DNA of 13,118 nt, from positions 1 to 13,118 of the forward strand of contig JBNJEM010000150.1 in assembly GCA_051745935.1 (NCBI GenBank), read 5' to 3'. Below are positions 1 through 7,197 of this stretch, piece by piece. Origin of the DNA: JBNJEM01 sp051745935. GTDB lineage: Bacteria > Planctomycetota > Planctomycetia > Pirellulales > Pirellulaceae. Position 1 is the stretch's first letter. Each line of letters begins with the position of its first letter. Both the position numbers and the translations under genes were made by a program. A model generated the notes under the pieces. The model was not told the DNA's origin. It did not search any database and saw nothing but the letters and a program-made list of their open reading frames with translations.

Positions 1-85
1 GTGCGCGGTGGCGGCGTTTCTGTTTCGTCCGGGCGATGAAATGCACTGGTGGCAGCCGGAACAAAAACAGGATAAAGGACACTCC

Positions 86-250
86 ATGCCCAACAACTAC
101 TTTTTATCGGTCCAGTTCTGGCGGCGCAAGTGTCGGGTTTTTCCGATGGTGGCAATAAACGGGAAGGCCGGGCAGCGGCGGTTGCGGAAAAAACTAGCGT
201 CCCGGCGCCACCGCACTTTGAACTGTGAGCTACGGTTCCTCAGCGGGTGA
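86..250 (+). CDS. Possible small basic protein (doubtful)
   Basis: A 54-residue open frame begins at an ATG preceded by AAAGGA with a six-base spacer, a usable ribosome binding site. The product is very basic (RRK, RRLRKK, RRHR clusters) and has no hydrophobic segment, signal or motif I recognise. The same frame is open upstream to the window edge, so this could equally be the tail of a gene starting outside the window or chance in GC-rich DNA. It is the only gene-like content of the 337 bp before the pilin gene. Confidence 0.2.
   Translation: MPNNYFLSVQFWRRKCRVFPMVAINGKAGQRRLRKKLASRRHRTLNCELRFLSG
137..194. repeat. Inverted repeat upstream of pilin gene
   Basis: GTTTTTCCG at 137-145 is matched in inverted orientation by CGGAAAAAAC at 185-194, with one extra A. 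The 39-base interior is too long for a classic terminator. The left arm with its flank (132-150) resembles the TCGGATTTTTCCG...GGTGG stretch of the 95-bp dispersed repeat found elsewhere in the window, so it may be a decayed relative, but the match is short. Function unknown. Confidence 0.25.
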
Positions 251-337
251 AGGCCAAGCTTCCGTAACTCGAGGGACGCTTGACCTCCCGTCGATCGACT
301 ATTGTCGAAGTGAATTCTTAAATCAGGAGTTGCAGAA

Positions 338-784
338 ATGAAGATTAGGCACGGTTTCACTCTCATCGAACTCGTTGTCGTGGTGATGATCCTGGGGATC
401 CTGGCCGCCGTGGCCGCGCCCAAGTTCATGGGCACGTCGGCCACCGCCACCGACAACGGGCTGAAACAATCGTTGGGCATTGTGCGCAACGCCATCGAGT
501 TGTACGCCGCCGAGAATGGCGGCGATCTGCCTGGTGCTGACGGCACCGAGGCAACGTTTAAGGACGACCTCGACCCGTATCTGCGCGGCAACGACCAGTT
601 TCCCACGTGTCCGGTCGGAAGCGTCAAGGACGACAGCGTCAGTGTGGGCAGCGACAGCACGGCCCTGTCGGCGGATGCCGAGCCGGCGACGTCCTGGAAG
701 TATTCGTCCGAGACCGGCGAGTTCATCGTCAACTGCGGTGACGCCACGAATAGTGACGCGAGCGTCAATTATGACGAGCTTTAA
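338..784 (+). CDS. Type IV pilin / GspG-like major pseudopilin
   Basis: Structural subunit of the pilus or pseudopilus, exported as a prepilin and polymerised by the assembly ATPase and platform protein encoded downstream. The 148-residue product starts MKIRHG/FTLIEL, a type III prepilin leader: six residues, cleavage after Gly6, then Phe1 and Glu5 of the mature protein. A hydrophobic helix follows (residues 7-28, ending AAPKF), then an amphipathic helix (LKQSLGIVRNAIELYAAENG) as in GspG. The C-terminal half carries two cysteines (CPVG and VNCGD) that could form a disulfide, and a WKYSSETGEF strand typical of pseudopilins. The start is set by AGGAG at 325-329, eight bases upstream. A hairpin with a T-run follows the stop, so this gene may make its own abundant short transcript. 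Pilin versus pseudopilin cannot be decided from one subunit. Confidence 0.9.
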   Translation: MKIRHGFTLIELVVVVMILGILAAVAAPKFMGTSATATDNGLKQSLGIVRNAIELYAAENGGDLPGADGTEATFKDDLDPYLRGNDQFPTCPVGSVKDDSVSVGSDSTALSADAEPATSWKYSSETGEFIVNCGDATNSDASVNYDEL

Positions 785-790
785 GGGCCG

Positions 791-819
791 GGCGTGGCGA
801 CGAAGTCCCACCTGTTTTT
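791..819 (+). terminator. Candidate intrinsic terminator after pilin gene
   Basis: Seven bases past the pilin stop, GTGG (794-797) pairs with CCAC (808-811) and GAC (799-801) with GTC (805-807), leaving a GAA loop and a one-base C bulge. A short spacer and TTTTT (815-819) follow. The stem is modest, so termination may be partial, which would let the pilin be made in excess over the downstream genes. Confidence 0.45.
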
Positions 820-828
820 GCATGGGGA

Positions 829-884
829 CCCGCCCCCGCTGGCCGGCCTTGTCAAAATGGCTGGATTGCGCAAAGGGGGGTGGG
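829..884 (+). other. Long-loop G/C inverted repeat in pilin 3' region
   Basis: CCCGCCCCC at 829-837 can pair with GGGGGTGGG at 876-884 (nine pairs, one G-T wobble) around a 38-base interior that itself contains GGCCGGCC. This could be an extended 3' UTR structure protecting the pilin mRNA or just homopolymer-rich spacer. No gene is visible between 785 and 1029. Confidence 0.3.
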
Positions 885-936
885 CCGTGTAGGCATAAAA
901 GCATTTCCAACGGTTTTGTTGGTTTTCATAATCATT

Positions 937-972
937 CAGCCCTTGCCGGTCCGAGAAAATAGGCAAGGGCTG
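937..972 (+). other. Perfect 11-bp stem-loop between pilin and receiver genes
   Basis: CAGCCCTTGCC (937-947) is the exact reverse complement of GGCAAGGGCTG (962-972), with a 14-base loop. It is the strongest perfect hairpin in the window. No T-run follows on the + strand, so it is not a standard intrinsic terminator; it could act as a processing or stability hairpin, or as an operator for a dimeric regulator. Confidence 0.45.
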
Positions 973-983
973 TTGCGCCGGAA

Positions 984-1000
984 CATGGCGATGCGCCATG
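984..1000 (+). other. Palindrome CATGGCG-ATG-CGCCATG upstream of receiver gene
   Basis: Perfect seven-base arms around a three-base loop, ending 17 bases before the receiver's ribosome binding site. The position suits an operator or a hairpin that modulates translation initiation, but nothing shows which. Confidence 0.35.
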
Positions 1001-1016
1001 AAAGAACACAGTGAGC

Positions 1017-1021
1017 AGGAG
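1017..1021 (+). promoter_or_regulatory. Ribosome binding site deciding a TTG start
   Basis: AGGAG lies eight bases before a TTG codon at 1030. No in-frame ATG fits the conserved beginning of the receiver domain, so this site fixes TTG as the start. Confidence 0.6.
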
Positions 1022-1029
1022 AGATACCA

Positions 1030-1431
1030 TTGGCAGAGGACTTGTCAGCACAACGTATCCTCATTGCGGAAGACAACCGAGCCTTGGCCCGTGTCACGGC
1101 CTTCAATCTCCGCCGCGGTGGCTTTGACGTGGCGGTCGTGCACAATGGGCGGGAGGCTTGGGAGCGATTGGGGCAAGAACACTTCGACTTGGTCATCACG
1201 GACCAACAAATGCCGGAAATGGCGGGTTTGGAACTATGCGCGGCCATGCGCAACCACGAAATCCACGCCAGCACGCCGATCGTCTTCCTGACCGCCAAGG
1301 GCCTGGAATTGGACTTTCGCCAATTGGAAGAGGAGTTTGGAGTGAACCGGACCTATTGCAAACCGTTCAGTCCGAGCGAGATCGTCGCGGGCGTTCGGGA
1401 GATCCTTGCCGGTGCTCCCGCACCCGCGTAG
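1030..1431 (+). CDS. Single-domain response regulator (CheY/PilH-like receiver)
   Basis: Phospho-receiver that takes a phosphoryl group from a histidine kinase, probably the one encoded 323 bp downstream. The 133 residues are one receiver domain with all key positions: acidic pair Glu14-Asp15 (LIAEDN), phospho-acceptor Asp58 (VITDQQMP), Thr88 (FLTAKG) and Lys111 (CKPF). There is no DNA-binding or enzymatic output domain, so it should act by protein-protein contact like CheY or PilG/PilH, plausibly on the pilus motor. Translation starts at TTG, which usually lowers expression. It has the same strand as the rest, but is isolated by structured DNA upstream and by repeats downstream. The partner kinase and target are inferred from position only. 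Confidence 0.9.
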   Translation: MAEDLSAQRILIAEDNRALARVTAFNLRRGGFDVAVVHNGREAWERLGQEHFDLVITDQQMPEMAGLELCAAMRNHEIHASTPIVFLTAKGLELDFRQLEEEFGVNRTYCKPFSPSEIVAGVREILAGAPAPA

Positions 1432-1490
1432 CGAAGCCCGGCGGTATTCGGGCGACGGCTTCCCTGGAGGATGCGATTTCGAACTATATA

Positions 1491-1584
1491 TTTCAGGCGC
1501 TCGGATTTGTCCGGGTGGAAAACTGCCCGGCGCAAGCCGTCCTCCCGTTGGTCGGACTCGCGGCGGACAAAGTCATCCGCGACC
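1491..1584 (-). repeat. Dispersed ~95-bp repeat, copy 1
   Basis: This copy is 94 bp and reads on the minus strand when compared with copies 3 and 4. Its first 54 bases (minus strand, ending near 1531) are identical to those of copies 3 and 4; the other half carries several substitutions. It is flanked by TATATA (1485-1490) and TATA (1587-1590), possible target-site duplications. On the minus strand it encodes the same peptide frame as the other copies (VADDFVRRESDQREDGLRR...). It sits in the gap between the receiver and kinase genes. Confidence 0.9.
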
Positions 1585-1593
1585 GGTATAAGA

Positions 1594-1672
1594 CCCCTTA
1601 ACAAAACCATTCAGAGTTCTTGCTATCCAAGGAGTTTTGGATGCGGAAGCCAGGTTTTGTTACGGGCTATTC
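1594..1672 (+). repeat. 79-bp degenerate tandem repeat, unit 1
   Basis: First of two head-to-tail units with an exact 79-bp period. It begins CCCCTTAA and contains a perfect 10-bp inverted repeat, TAACAAAACC (1599-1608) against GGTTTTGTTA (1653-1662). Positions 1607-1668 also match a segment inside the PilP-like gene at 10102-10163 (47 of 62 positions by my ungapped count). No coding function is visible. Confidence 0.6.
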
Positions 1673-1751
1673 CCCCTTAATAAGACCATGACGGGTGCCC
1701 AAAAACCAGGGCCGTATTCGAAGCGAAAACCAGTTTTGTTACCAGTTGTAA
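1673..1751 (+). repeat. 79-bp degenerate tandem repeat, unit 2
   Basis: Second unit, about 44 of 79 positions identical to unit 1 without gaps. Agreement is concentrated at the left end (15 of the first 17 bases) and in TTTTGTTAC (1734-1742). It runs up to the kinase start codon and so forms most of that gene's leader. Confidence 0.5.
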
Positions 1752-1754
1752 ACA

Positions 1755-3602
1755 ATGCGATTCCGACTTGCCCATTTCGAACTACCTGGCCGATTGGTGG
1801 CTTTGTCCGTGGTTTTCTGCGCGGCGGCTGCGATCTCGATGGGCGTGGGGCTGGTCGTCCTTTACTTGTTCCTCTCCAGAGGGCAGGTCGAGGCTGTCCG
1901 GTGGCGGCAGCTACGGAGGGTGGCATCTCATGTGGAATCGGCCCGCGGCGTTGATGGCGCGCGGGGTCTGGAACCGCGGCTCGCGGCGTGTGCCACGGCG
2001 GAGAACGTCGAGTATTGCACCGTGGTTTCGGCGGGTGGCGAGATCCTGGTTCACTCGTCGGCGGAGCGAGTTGGCGAGACCTACCGGGAGCCGGCGGCCG
2101 AGTATTCGACGCGGGAAGGGGTGGAACGGCTTCGGTTTTGGAGCGCCGACGCGAAAAACACCTTGATAGAGTATCGCGTGCCGCTGTCTGGCAAAGAGGA
2201 AGGGTTGGGTACGCTTCACGTGGCATTTCGCGAGGCGGAACCTTCGGCGCGACTCGCCACGGGGTGGAAGTTCTTTGCCCTGGTCCTGGTGGCGCCCCTC
2301 GGCTTGACGGTAATCGGCGCGGCGGTTCTATATCGGGCCCTCGGTCCTCTGGCGACGATCGCGAAACAACTGCAACAGTTGGCGGCGGTTGTTGCCCCCT
2401 CTCAAGTGGATTTAAAGGAGGTGCGGGGTCGCGGTCCGGTGGCCAGGGGATGGAATCGACTTGCCGGCGTTTGGAATAACGACGAACATCGTTCCAACCT
2501 CAACCAGACCGTGTCACGGGCGATCCATGATTTGTCCGCGCGGCGCGGACACGAAGTGCTCACAAGTCTTCCGGACGGGCTGGCACTGGTGGATCGAGAG
2601 GGTCGAATCAATTTCGCGAACCCGGCGTTTCAGGCGATTGTCGCTCATGGCCGGGAGGACGTGGCCTTGGAAGGTGTCCCCGTGGACAAGTGCCTCGGCA
2701 CTGATGAACGAAGCGAAGCGGTCCTGTCGAGGCTGCGGTCGGGTTCGCGGGGCGCGAGGCGGACGGCGGAAATCGTGCAATCGAACAACGGAAGCGATCA
2801 TTTTCTTCGTGTATCCCGGCACGCGCTGCGGGGCAAAGAAGAACGATCCAGCAGCGCCGAGGTCTGGTGTATTCGCGACATTACGCAGCAGAAGCTGGCC
2901 GCCAAGGCACGCGATGGTTTCCTGCAGACTGTCAGCCATGAGCTCCGCACGCCCTTGGCGAACATGAAGGCGTATGCCGAGACCCTCGCCTCCGGCGAGG
3001 AACTGGACCTGGAGAGCCAGAAGGAGTTCTGCAACACGATCAACGCCGAGGCCACCCGGCTCGGGAGATTGGTCGACGACCTACTGAATGTCAGCAGCAT
3101 GGAGGTGGGAGCCCTGCACATGGAGTCGCAGGAGACGGATGGGGCTCGCCTATTCAACGAGGTCCTCGGAAAAGTGAGACCCGTGATGGACCAGAAGGGA
3201 ATCACTCTGGAAACGTCATTCCCCGCCAAATGGCCCAAGTTTTACTTGGACAAAGAGAAAATCGCCACTGCCCTGGTCAACGTGCTTGGCAACGCCGCCA
3301 AATACACGCCGGCGGGGGGGAAAGTGAACCTGCGAGTGATGGTCGCCGAGCGCCAATTCACCGTGGTGGTGCAAGACACGGGCGTGGGTATTTCTCCGCA
3401 AGACATCCCTCGTCTTTTCGACAAGTTCTTCCGGAGCAACAACCCTCGAGTGCAAGAGGAAACGGGTTCGGGACTGGGGCTGTCCCTGGTCAAGGAAGTG
3501 GTGCAAATGCACGGCGGTACCGTGGACGTGGAGAGCGAGTTGGATCAGGGCACGCGTTTTACGATCAAGCTCCCGATAAACGGAAGGGAAAAACATGTTT
3601 GA
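1755..3602 (+). CDS. Membrane sensor histidine kinase with PAS domain
   Basis: Inner-membrane kinase that autophosphorylates on histidine and passes the phosphoryl group to a receiver, probably the protein at 1030-1431. The 615 residues show TM1 (14-40), a periplasmic sensor region of about 130 residues, TM2 (172-194), a linker, a PAS domain (about 268-380; LPDGLALVDREGRINFANP), the dimerisation box with His395 (SHELRTPLAN), and an ATPase domain with N513 (GNAAKY), G1 (DTGVGI, Asp541) and G2 (GSGLGL, from 571). All catalytic motifs look intact. A stop codon directly precedes ATG 1755, so no longer form is possible; no clear Shine-Dalgarno is visible there. The 3' end overlaps the STAS gene by eight bases. 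The sensed signal is unknown; the periplasmic region matches no family I recognise. Confidence 0.9.
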   Translation: MRFRLAHFELPGRLVALSVVFCAAAAISMGVGLVVLYLFLSRGQVEAVRWRQLRRVASHVESARGVDGARGLEPRLAACATAENVEYCTVVSAGGEILVHSSAERVGETYREPAAEYSTREGVERLRFWSADAKNTLIEYRVPLSGKEEGLGTLHVAFREAEPSARLATGWKFFALVLVAPLGLTVIGAAVLYRALGPLATIAKQLQQLAAVVAPSQVDLKEVRGRGPVARGWNRLAGVWNNDEHRSNLNQTVSRAIHDLSARRGHEVLTSLPDGLALVDREGRINFANPAFQAIVAHGREDVALEGVPVDKCLGTDERSEAVLSRLRSGSRGARRTAEIVQSNNGSDHFLRVSRHALRGKEERSSSAEVWCIRDITQQKLAAKARDGFLQTVSHELRTPLANMKAYAETLASGEELDLESQKEFCNTINAEATRLGRLVDDLLNVSSMEVGALHMESQETDGARLFNEVLGKVRPVMDQKGITLETSFPAKWPKFYLDKEKIATALVNVLGNAAKYTPAGGKVNLRVMVAERQFTVVVQDTGVGISPQDIPRLFDKFFRSNNPRVQEETGSGLGLSLVKEVVQMHGGTVDVESELDQGTRFTIKLPINGREKHV

Positions 3603-3930
3603 ACGCGAACGAGTGGGGGCGGTCGACGTGATCCACGGCGCCGACGCGCTGGTCACGGAGCATCTGGAGCCCTTTGTTGAATTGCTCGACGCCTGCGTGG
3701 AAGAGGGGCAACCGAGGGCAATTCTCGACTTGACGGAGGTGCCGTTGATCGACAGTGCCGGCCTGGAAACGTTGCTGGAAATGCAGGAGAAGTTCGAGGG
3801 TTACGGGGGGGCTTTGAAACTGTTAATCAATGGGGGCCTTTGCCGGGACATCCTCGACGCGACTGGCGTGGACAGCCGGTTCGAGGTCTTCTCGGACAAA
3901 AGAGAGGTGGTGGGGAGTTTCGCGGAATGA
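3595..3930 (+). CDS. STAS-domain protein (anti-sigma factor antagonist-like)
   Basis: A 111-residue stand-alone STAS domain like SpoIIAA/RsbV. Such proteins bind a partner in a way switched by phosphorylation of a conserved serine; here Ser54 in LIDSAGL, preceded by the strand AILDLTEVP, is at that position. The rest (GGALKLLINGG, then FEVFSDKREVVGSF) follows the usual alternating alpha/beta order. The start overlaps the kinase by eight bases, with GGAAGGG (3582-3588) as ribosome binding site, and its stop overlaps the ATPase start as ATGA. No RsbW-type serine kinase or sigma factor is in the window, so its partner is unknown. The coupling suggests a role in kinase signalling or in control of the ATPase rather than in general stress response. 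Confidence 0.85.
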   Translation: MFERERVGAVDVIHGADALVTEHLEPFVELLDACVEEGQPRAILDLTEVPLIDSAGLETLLEMQEKFEGYGGALKLLINGGLCRDILDATGVDSRFEVFSDKREVVGSFAE

Positions 3931-5711
3931 GCGTGGCGACATGTCCTGTTGAAGATCGAACCGCGGCCCCGGCCCTCGAGGCCATGGATCGCGCTGCGCC
4001 TCCGGCCTGCTGGAACGGTGATGAACCGAGCGTGCCGCTGGGGCGGCAGCTCTTGGACGCGGGGCTGGTGACCGAGGGTGAACTGGAGGCAGCGCTCAAT
4101 TATCACCGCCGGAAAAAGAAGCCTTTGGGCGAGGCGTTGTTGGAGCTGGGCCTCCTCGGCGAAGAGCAACTTCTTCCTTTTCTCCACCGGCAACTGGGGA
4201 TACCGGCGGTTCAACTGCGCAACGGCTTGGTGGATCCCGCGACGGTTCGGCTGCTGCCACGCCACGTTTCCGAGCGGCTCCATGCTCTGCCCATGTTCAA
4301 AGTCCGCGACACGCTTTGCGTGGCCATGGCGGAGCCCCAGAGCCTTCCCCAGGTGGATGAGATCGAGGAAATCACGGGCCTATGGGTCCGGCCCGTCTTC
4401 GCTTGCCGATCCGCGATCCAACGCATGGTCGCGCGTTGTTATGAAGAGGACTTTCAGGTGGACGCGGTCACGGCCGACCTGTCGGACACGGCGGTGGAAG
4501 TCCAGACCGAGACGGCGGAAACGGAAGTCACGTCGCTTGAAGAAATGGCGGATGGAAGCCCCGTCGTCAATCTGATCAACTACCTTGTCCTTCAAGGTTT
4601 GCGTCAACGCGCCAGCGACATCCACGTGGAGCCGGGGCCGAAGCATACCACGGTTCGGTTCCGGGTGGACGGACAGCTTCGCGAAGTGTTGCGGCCTCGC
4701 CGCGATGTGCACGCGGCGATGATTTCCCGCGTGAAGGTGATGGGGAAGATGGATATCGCGGAGCAGCGGCTTCCCCAGGACGGGCGATGTCGAGTCAGCG
4801 TGGAAGGGCGGCATGTTGACCTGCGGCTTTCCACGATCCCAACCGTTTTGGGAGAGAAACTCGTCGTCCGAATCCTGGATCAAGATCGGTTAACGTTCAA
4901 TCTCGACCATCTGGGATTTCCCTTGGATCTCCTCACGCAGTTCAAGCAGCTGCTGGGCAGGCCTTACGGGCTCCTTTTGGTTTGTGGTCCGACCGGATCC
5001 GGCAAGACGACGACCCTGTACTCCGCCATTGAACTCATCAAATCAGAACGCTGCAACATCGTCACCGTGGAAGACCCGGTTGAGTATCGAGTGGAGCAGG
5101 TCAATCAAATCCAGATCAACGCGGCGCAGTCCCTGACGTTCCCGACCGCTCTTCGTTCCATCTTGCGCCAGGATCCGGACGTCATCATGGTGGGCGAGAT
5201 TCGAGATTCGGAGACCGCCCATATCGCCGTGCAAGCGGCACTGACCGGGCATCTCGTGTTGAGTACCGTTCACACCAACGACAGCGCCGGGGCCGTGACC
5301 CGCTTCATCGACATGGGAGTTGAATCGTACAAGGTGGCGGGAAGTCTCTTGGGCGTCGTCGCCCAACGTCTCGTTCGTACCGTCTGTCGAAAATGCCAAA
5401 CGATCTACTACCCGCCAGCCGAGTTGCTCAAGACGCTGCGATGCCCGGCGGGCGGTTCCCGATCCTATATTCGCGGGGAAGGCTGCCGGGAGTGCCACGA
5501 TACGGGATTTCAAGGCCGCAAAGGGATCTACGAGCTGCTCACCGTTGACGAACACGTACGACGGCTGATTGCCCGCGATCCCGATCCATGCGCGATTCGG
5601 GACTACTTCACGGAATCGGGTGGCCGTACTTTGCTGGCGGAGGGTATACGACTGGCCGAAGAGCACGTCACCAGCCTGGATGAAGTCATGCGAGTGGCCT
5701 TTACGGACTGA
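3927..5711 (+). CDS. PilB/GspE-type assembly ATPase
   Basis: Cytoplasmic hexameric motor that powers extension of the pilus or pseudopilus through the platform protein. The 594 residues include an N-terminal MshEN/GspE_N region (about 30-175, LGRQLLDAGLVTEGEL onward), an arginine-rich N2 domain (ASDIHVEPG...RFRVDGQLREV), Walker A GPTGSGKTTT with Lys360, the Asp box (VEDPVEYR), Walker B DVIMVGE (418-424), the His box (LSTVHTND), and a tetracysteine zinc site Cys487/490/520/523. These features fit PilB/GspE rather than the retraction ATPase PilT. ATG 3927 was chosen because it overlaps the STAS stop and follows GGGGAG (3912-3917); an upstream in-frame TTG at 3840 lies wholly inside the STAS gene. 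A 95-bp repeat begins six bases after its stop. Confidence 0.95.
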   Translation: MSVATCPVEDRTAAPALEAMDRAAPPACWNGDEPSVPLGRQLLDAGLVTEGELEAALNYHRRKKKPLGEALLELGLLGEEQLLPFLHRQLGIPAVQLRNGLVDPATVRLLPRHVSERLHALPMFKVRDTLCVAMAEPQSLPQVDEIEEITGLWVRPVFACRSAIQRMVARCYEEDFQVDAVTADLSDTAVEVQTETAETEVTSLEEMADGSPVVNLINYLVLQGLRQRASDIHVEPGPKHTTVRFRVDGQLREVLRPRRDVHAAMISRVKVMGKMDIAEQRLPQDGRCRVSVEGRHVDLRLSTIPTVLGEKLVVRILDQDRLTFNLDHLGFPLDLLTQFKQLLGRPYGLLLVCGPTGSGKTTTLYSAIELIKSERCNIVTVEDPVEYRVEQVNQIQINAAQSLTFPTALRSILRQDPDVIMVGEIRDSETAHIAVQAALTGHLVLSTVHTNDSAGAVTRFIDMGVESYKVAGSLLGVVAQRLVRTVCRKCQTIYYPPAELLKTLRCPAGGSRSYIRGEGCRECHDTGFQGRKGIYELLTVDEHVRRLIARDPDPCAIRDYFTESGGRTLLAEGIRLAEEHVTSLDEVMRVAFTD

Positions 5712-5717
5712 ATTATA

Positions 5718-5812
5718 TTTCAGGCGGTTGGATTTTTCGCAAGTGGAAAGCTGCCCGACGCAAGCCGTCCTCCCGTTGGTCGGACTCGCGGCGGAGAAAG
5801 TCATCCACGACC
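5718..5812 (-). repeat. Dispersed ~95-bp repeat, copy 2
   Basis: The 95-bp copy fills nearly all of the 108-bp gap between the ATPase stop and the platform-protein start. It has the same orientation as copy 1. It is flanked by TATA on both sides (5714-5717 and 5815-5818). In its conserved 54 bases it has two differences from the other copies. A one-base insertion near the TTTTTCGCAAG stretch shifts the peptide frame in the last third and weakens the third hairpin, so it looks like a decaying copy. Confidence 0.9.
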
Positions 5813-5819
5813 GCTATAC

Positions 5820-7037
5820 ATGGTGGACACGATGCGTACGACCAGCACACTGAGCAACCCTGTCGGCGGGGGGAATTCATCCCAGAGCTCCTCGTACGGA
5901 AACGCCGCGCAAGGGCGGATTCGAACCGCCTCGGTCGCGGATTCGGGGGCGGCGAAGCGAGTGGAGCCCGCATCCGGTGTTGCCAAGGCGGGCCGAAAAC
6001 GCAAGGTCAGCAAGCGCGACGTGTTGGGCGCCACCATGGAACTGGCCATCATGGCGCGGGCGGGTGTGGATCTCGGTACAGCCCTGAAAGCGCTTACCAA
6101 ACAAGCCCGAGGCGCACGGTTGCGCGAGGTGTTTCAGGAAGTCCACGCCGACGTCTCCGAGGGGATTGCGATCTCCAAAGCATTATCGCGTCAGGCGGAC
6201 GTGTTTGGAGAGACCTACGTGGCCACGGTGGCGGCGGGAGAGGCCTCGGGACGACTACCGGAGGCGCTGGATCAATTGGCCGAACTGCAGCGCGGCGCGA
6301 TGCGGCTTCGGACCACCATTCGAACGCTCCTGGGATATCCGGCCCTGCTGACACTGGTCTCGGCGCTGGTATTGGCTGCCATGGTGTTTTTCGTGCTTCC
6401 CGAGTTCGCCGATATTTTCGCCGATTTCGATGTGAGCCTGCCATTGCCGACCCAAGTCCTGATGGCGGTGGCCAACGAATTTCGCGACCGCTTTTGGCTG
6501 TGGGGACCGCTCGCAACGGCGGGGCCCGTGGCGGCCGTCCTGTTCCTGCGCAGCCAGCGGGGACGACGATTCACGGATCGGGCCATGATCAATGTGCGAC
6601 TAATCCGAGACGTTACCCGGCCGATACTGGTCGGCCGAACATTCCGCCTGCTGGGAACGATGCTCAACAGCGGCGTCCCCGTCGCGGAGGCGCTCCCGCT
6701 GGTGCGCACCTCCGTTCATAACGGCCCGATCAGGGAGGCGTTTCTCCAGGTCGAGGAAGGCGTACTCAAAGGACGTGGCATGGCGGAGGGCTTCCGTTCC
6801 GCGGAGGTGATGCCCGATACGGTCGGTGAAATGGTGGCCACGGCCGAACGCACCGGCACCCTGGGATCGGTCGCGCACCTGATCGGAGAATACCTGGAAG
6901 AAGATGGTGAATCCCGGCTACGAACGCTCGTGGCCATGCTGGAGCCAGGCATCATTATCGTGATGGGGCTGCTCGTCGCGGTCCTGGTCCTTTCCGTCAT
7001 GCTGCCAATGTTTGACCTGGCGACGCTTGCACAGTAA
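5820..7037 (+). CDS. PilC/GspF-type inner-membrane platform protein
   Basis: Polytopic membrane protein that couples the ATPase to subunit assembly. It has 405 residues. Two T2SSF repeats are visible (about 70-192 and 271-395), each with the GxxLxxAL-type helix: ARAGVDLGTALKAL in the first and LNSGVPVAEALPLV in the second. Hydrophobic segments lie at about 172-195, 225-245 and 375-400. The first 65 residues are Ser/Gly/Ala-rich and poorly conserved-looking, longer than usual. ATG 5820 lies seven bases past the repeat with no Shine-Dalgarno; a second in-frame ATG at 5832, preceded by GGTGG, is an alternative. The repeat appears to have replaced the native leader of this gene. Confidence 0.93.
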   Translation: MVDTMRTTSTLSNPVGGGNSSQSSSYGNAAQGRIRTASVADSGAAKRVEPASGVAKAGRKRKVSKRDVLGATMELAIMARAGVDLGTALKALTKQARGARLREVFQEVHADVSEGIAISKALSRQADVFGETYVATVAAGEASGRLPEALDQLAELQRGAMRLRTTIRTLLGYPALLTLVSALVLAAMVFFVLPEFADIFADFDVSLPLPTQVLMAVANEFRDRFWLWGPLATAGPVAAVLFLRSQRGRRFTDRAMINVRLIRDVTRPILVGRTFRLLGTMLNSGVPVAEALPLVRTSVHNGPIREAFLQVEEGVLKGRGMAEGFRSAEVMPDTVGEMVATAERTGTLGSVAHLIGEYLEEDGESRLRTLVAMLEPGIIIVMGLLVAVLVLSVMLPMFDLATLAQ

Positions 7038-7071
7038 CGGGTGCCGCCGCCGTTGAAATCGGAGGGTTTGA

Positions 7072-7197
7072 ATGGTTCCACTTCGAAACAAGAAGCCGGC
7101 GTGGACCATGCGTGGAGACGACCCGTGCGGACCATCAGCCGGCGGGAAACTCTCCACGATTCCTGCCGGGTCGCGAGTATCGGAAGGAGTGAGATGA
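7072..7197 (+). CDS. Possible 41-residue leader or small protein
   Basis: ATG 7072 follows a strong GGAGGG (7061-7066) with a five-base spacer, and the frame stops at TGA 7195-7197, overlapping the next gene's ATG 7194 as ATGA. The peptide (MVPLRNKKPAWTMRGDDPCG...) has no recognised domain or hydrophobic stretch. Evidence for it is only the ribosome binding site and the overlap, both typical of this cluster; codon third positions look less GC-rich than in its neighbours. It may be a coupling leader rather than a functional protein. Confidence 0.35.
   Translation: MVPLRNKKPAWTMRGDDPCGPSAGGKLSTIPAGSRVSEGVR

Noticed and set aside
280..305. Sigma70 promoter TTGACC...TATTGT before the pilin gene
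   Set aside because: The spacer is only 14 bases, too short for a normal promoter, and no better -10 match lies nearby.
829..884. G-quadruplex from the G runs near 875-884
   Set aside because: There are only two closely spaced G runs, not four, so a canonical quadruplex is not supported.
5043..5804. 253-codon minus-strand frame within the ATPase gene and repeat copy 2
   Set aside because: Antisense shadow of the PilB/GspE motor domain; its first part merely runs through the repeat.
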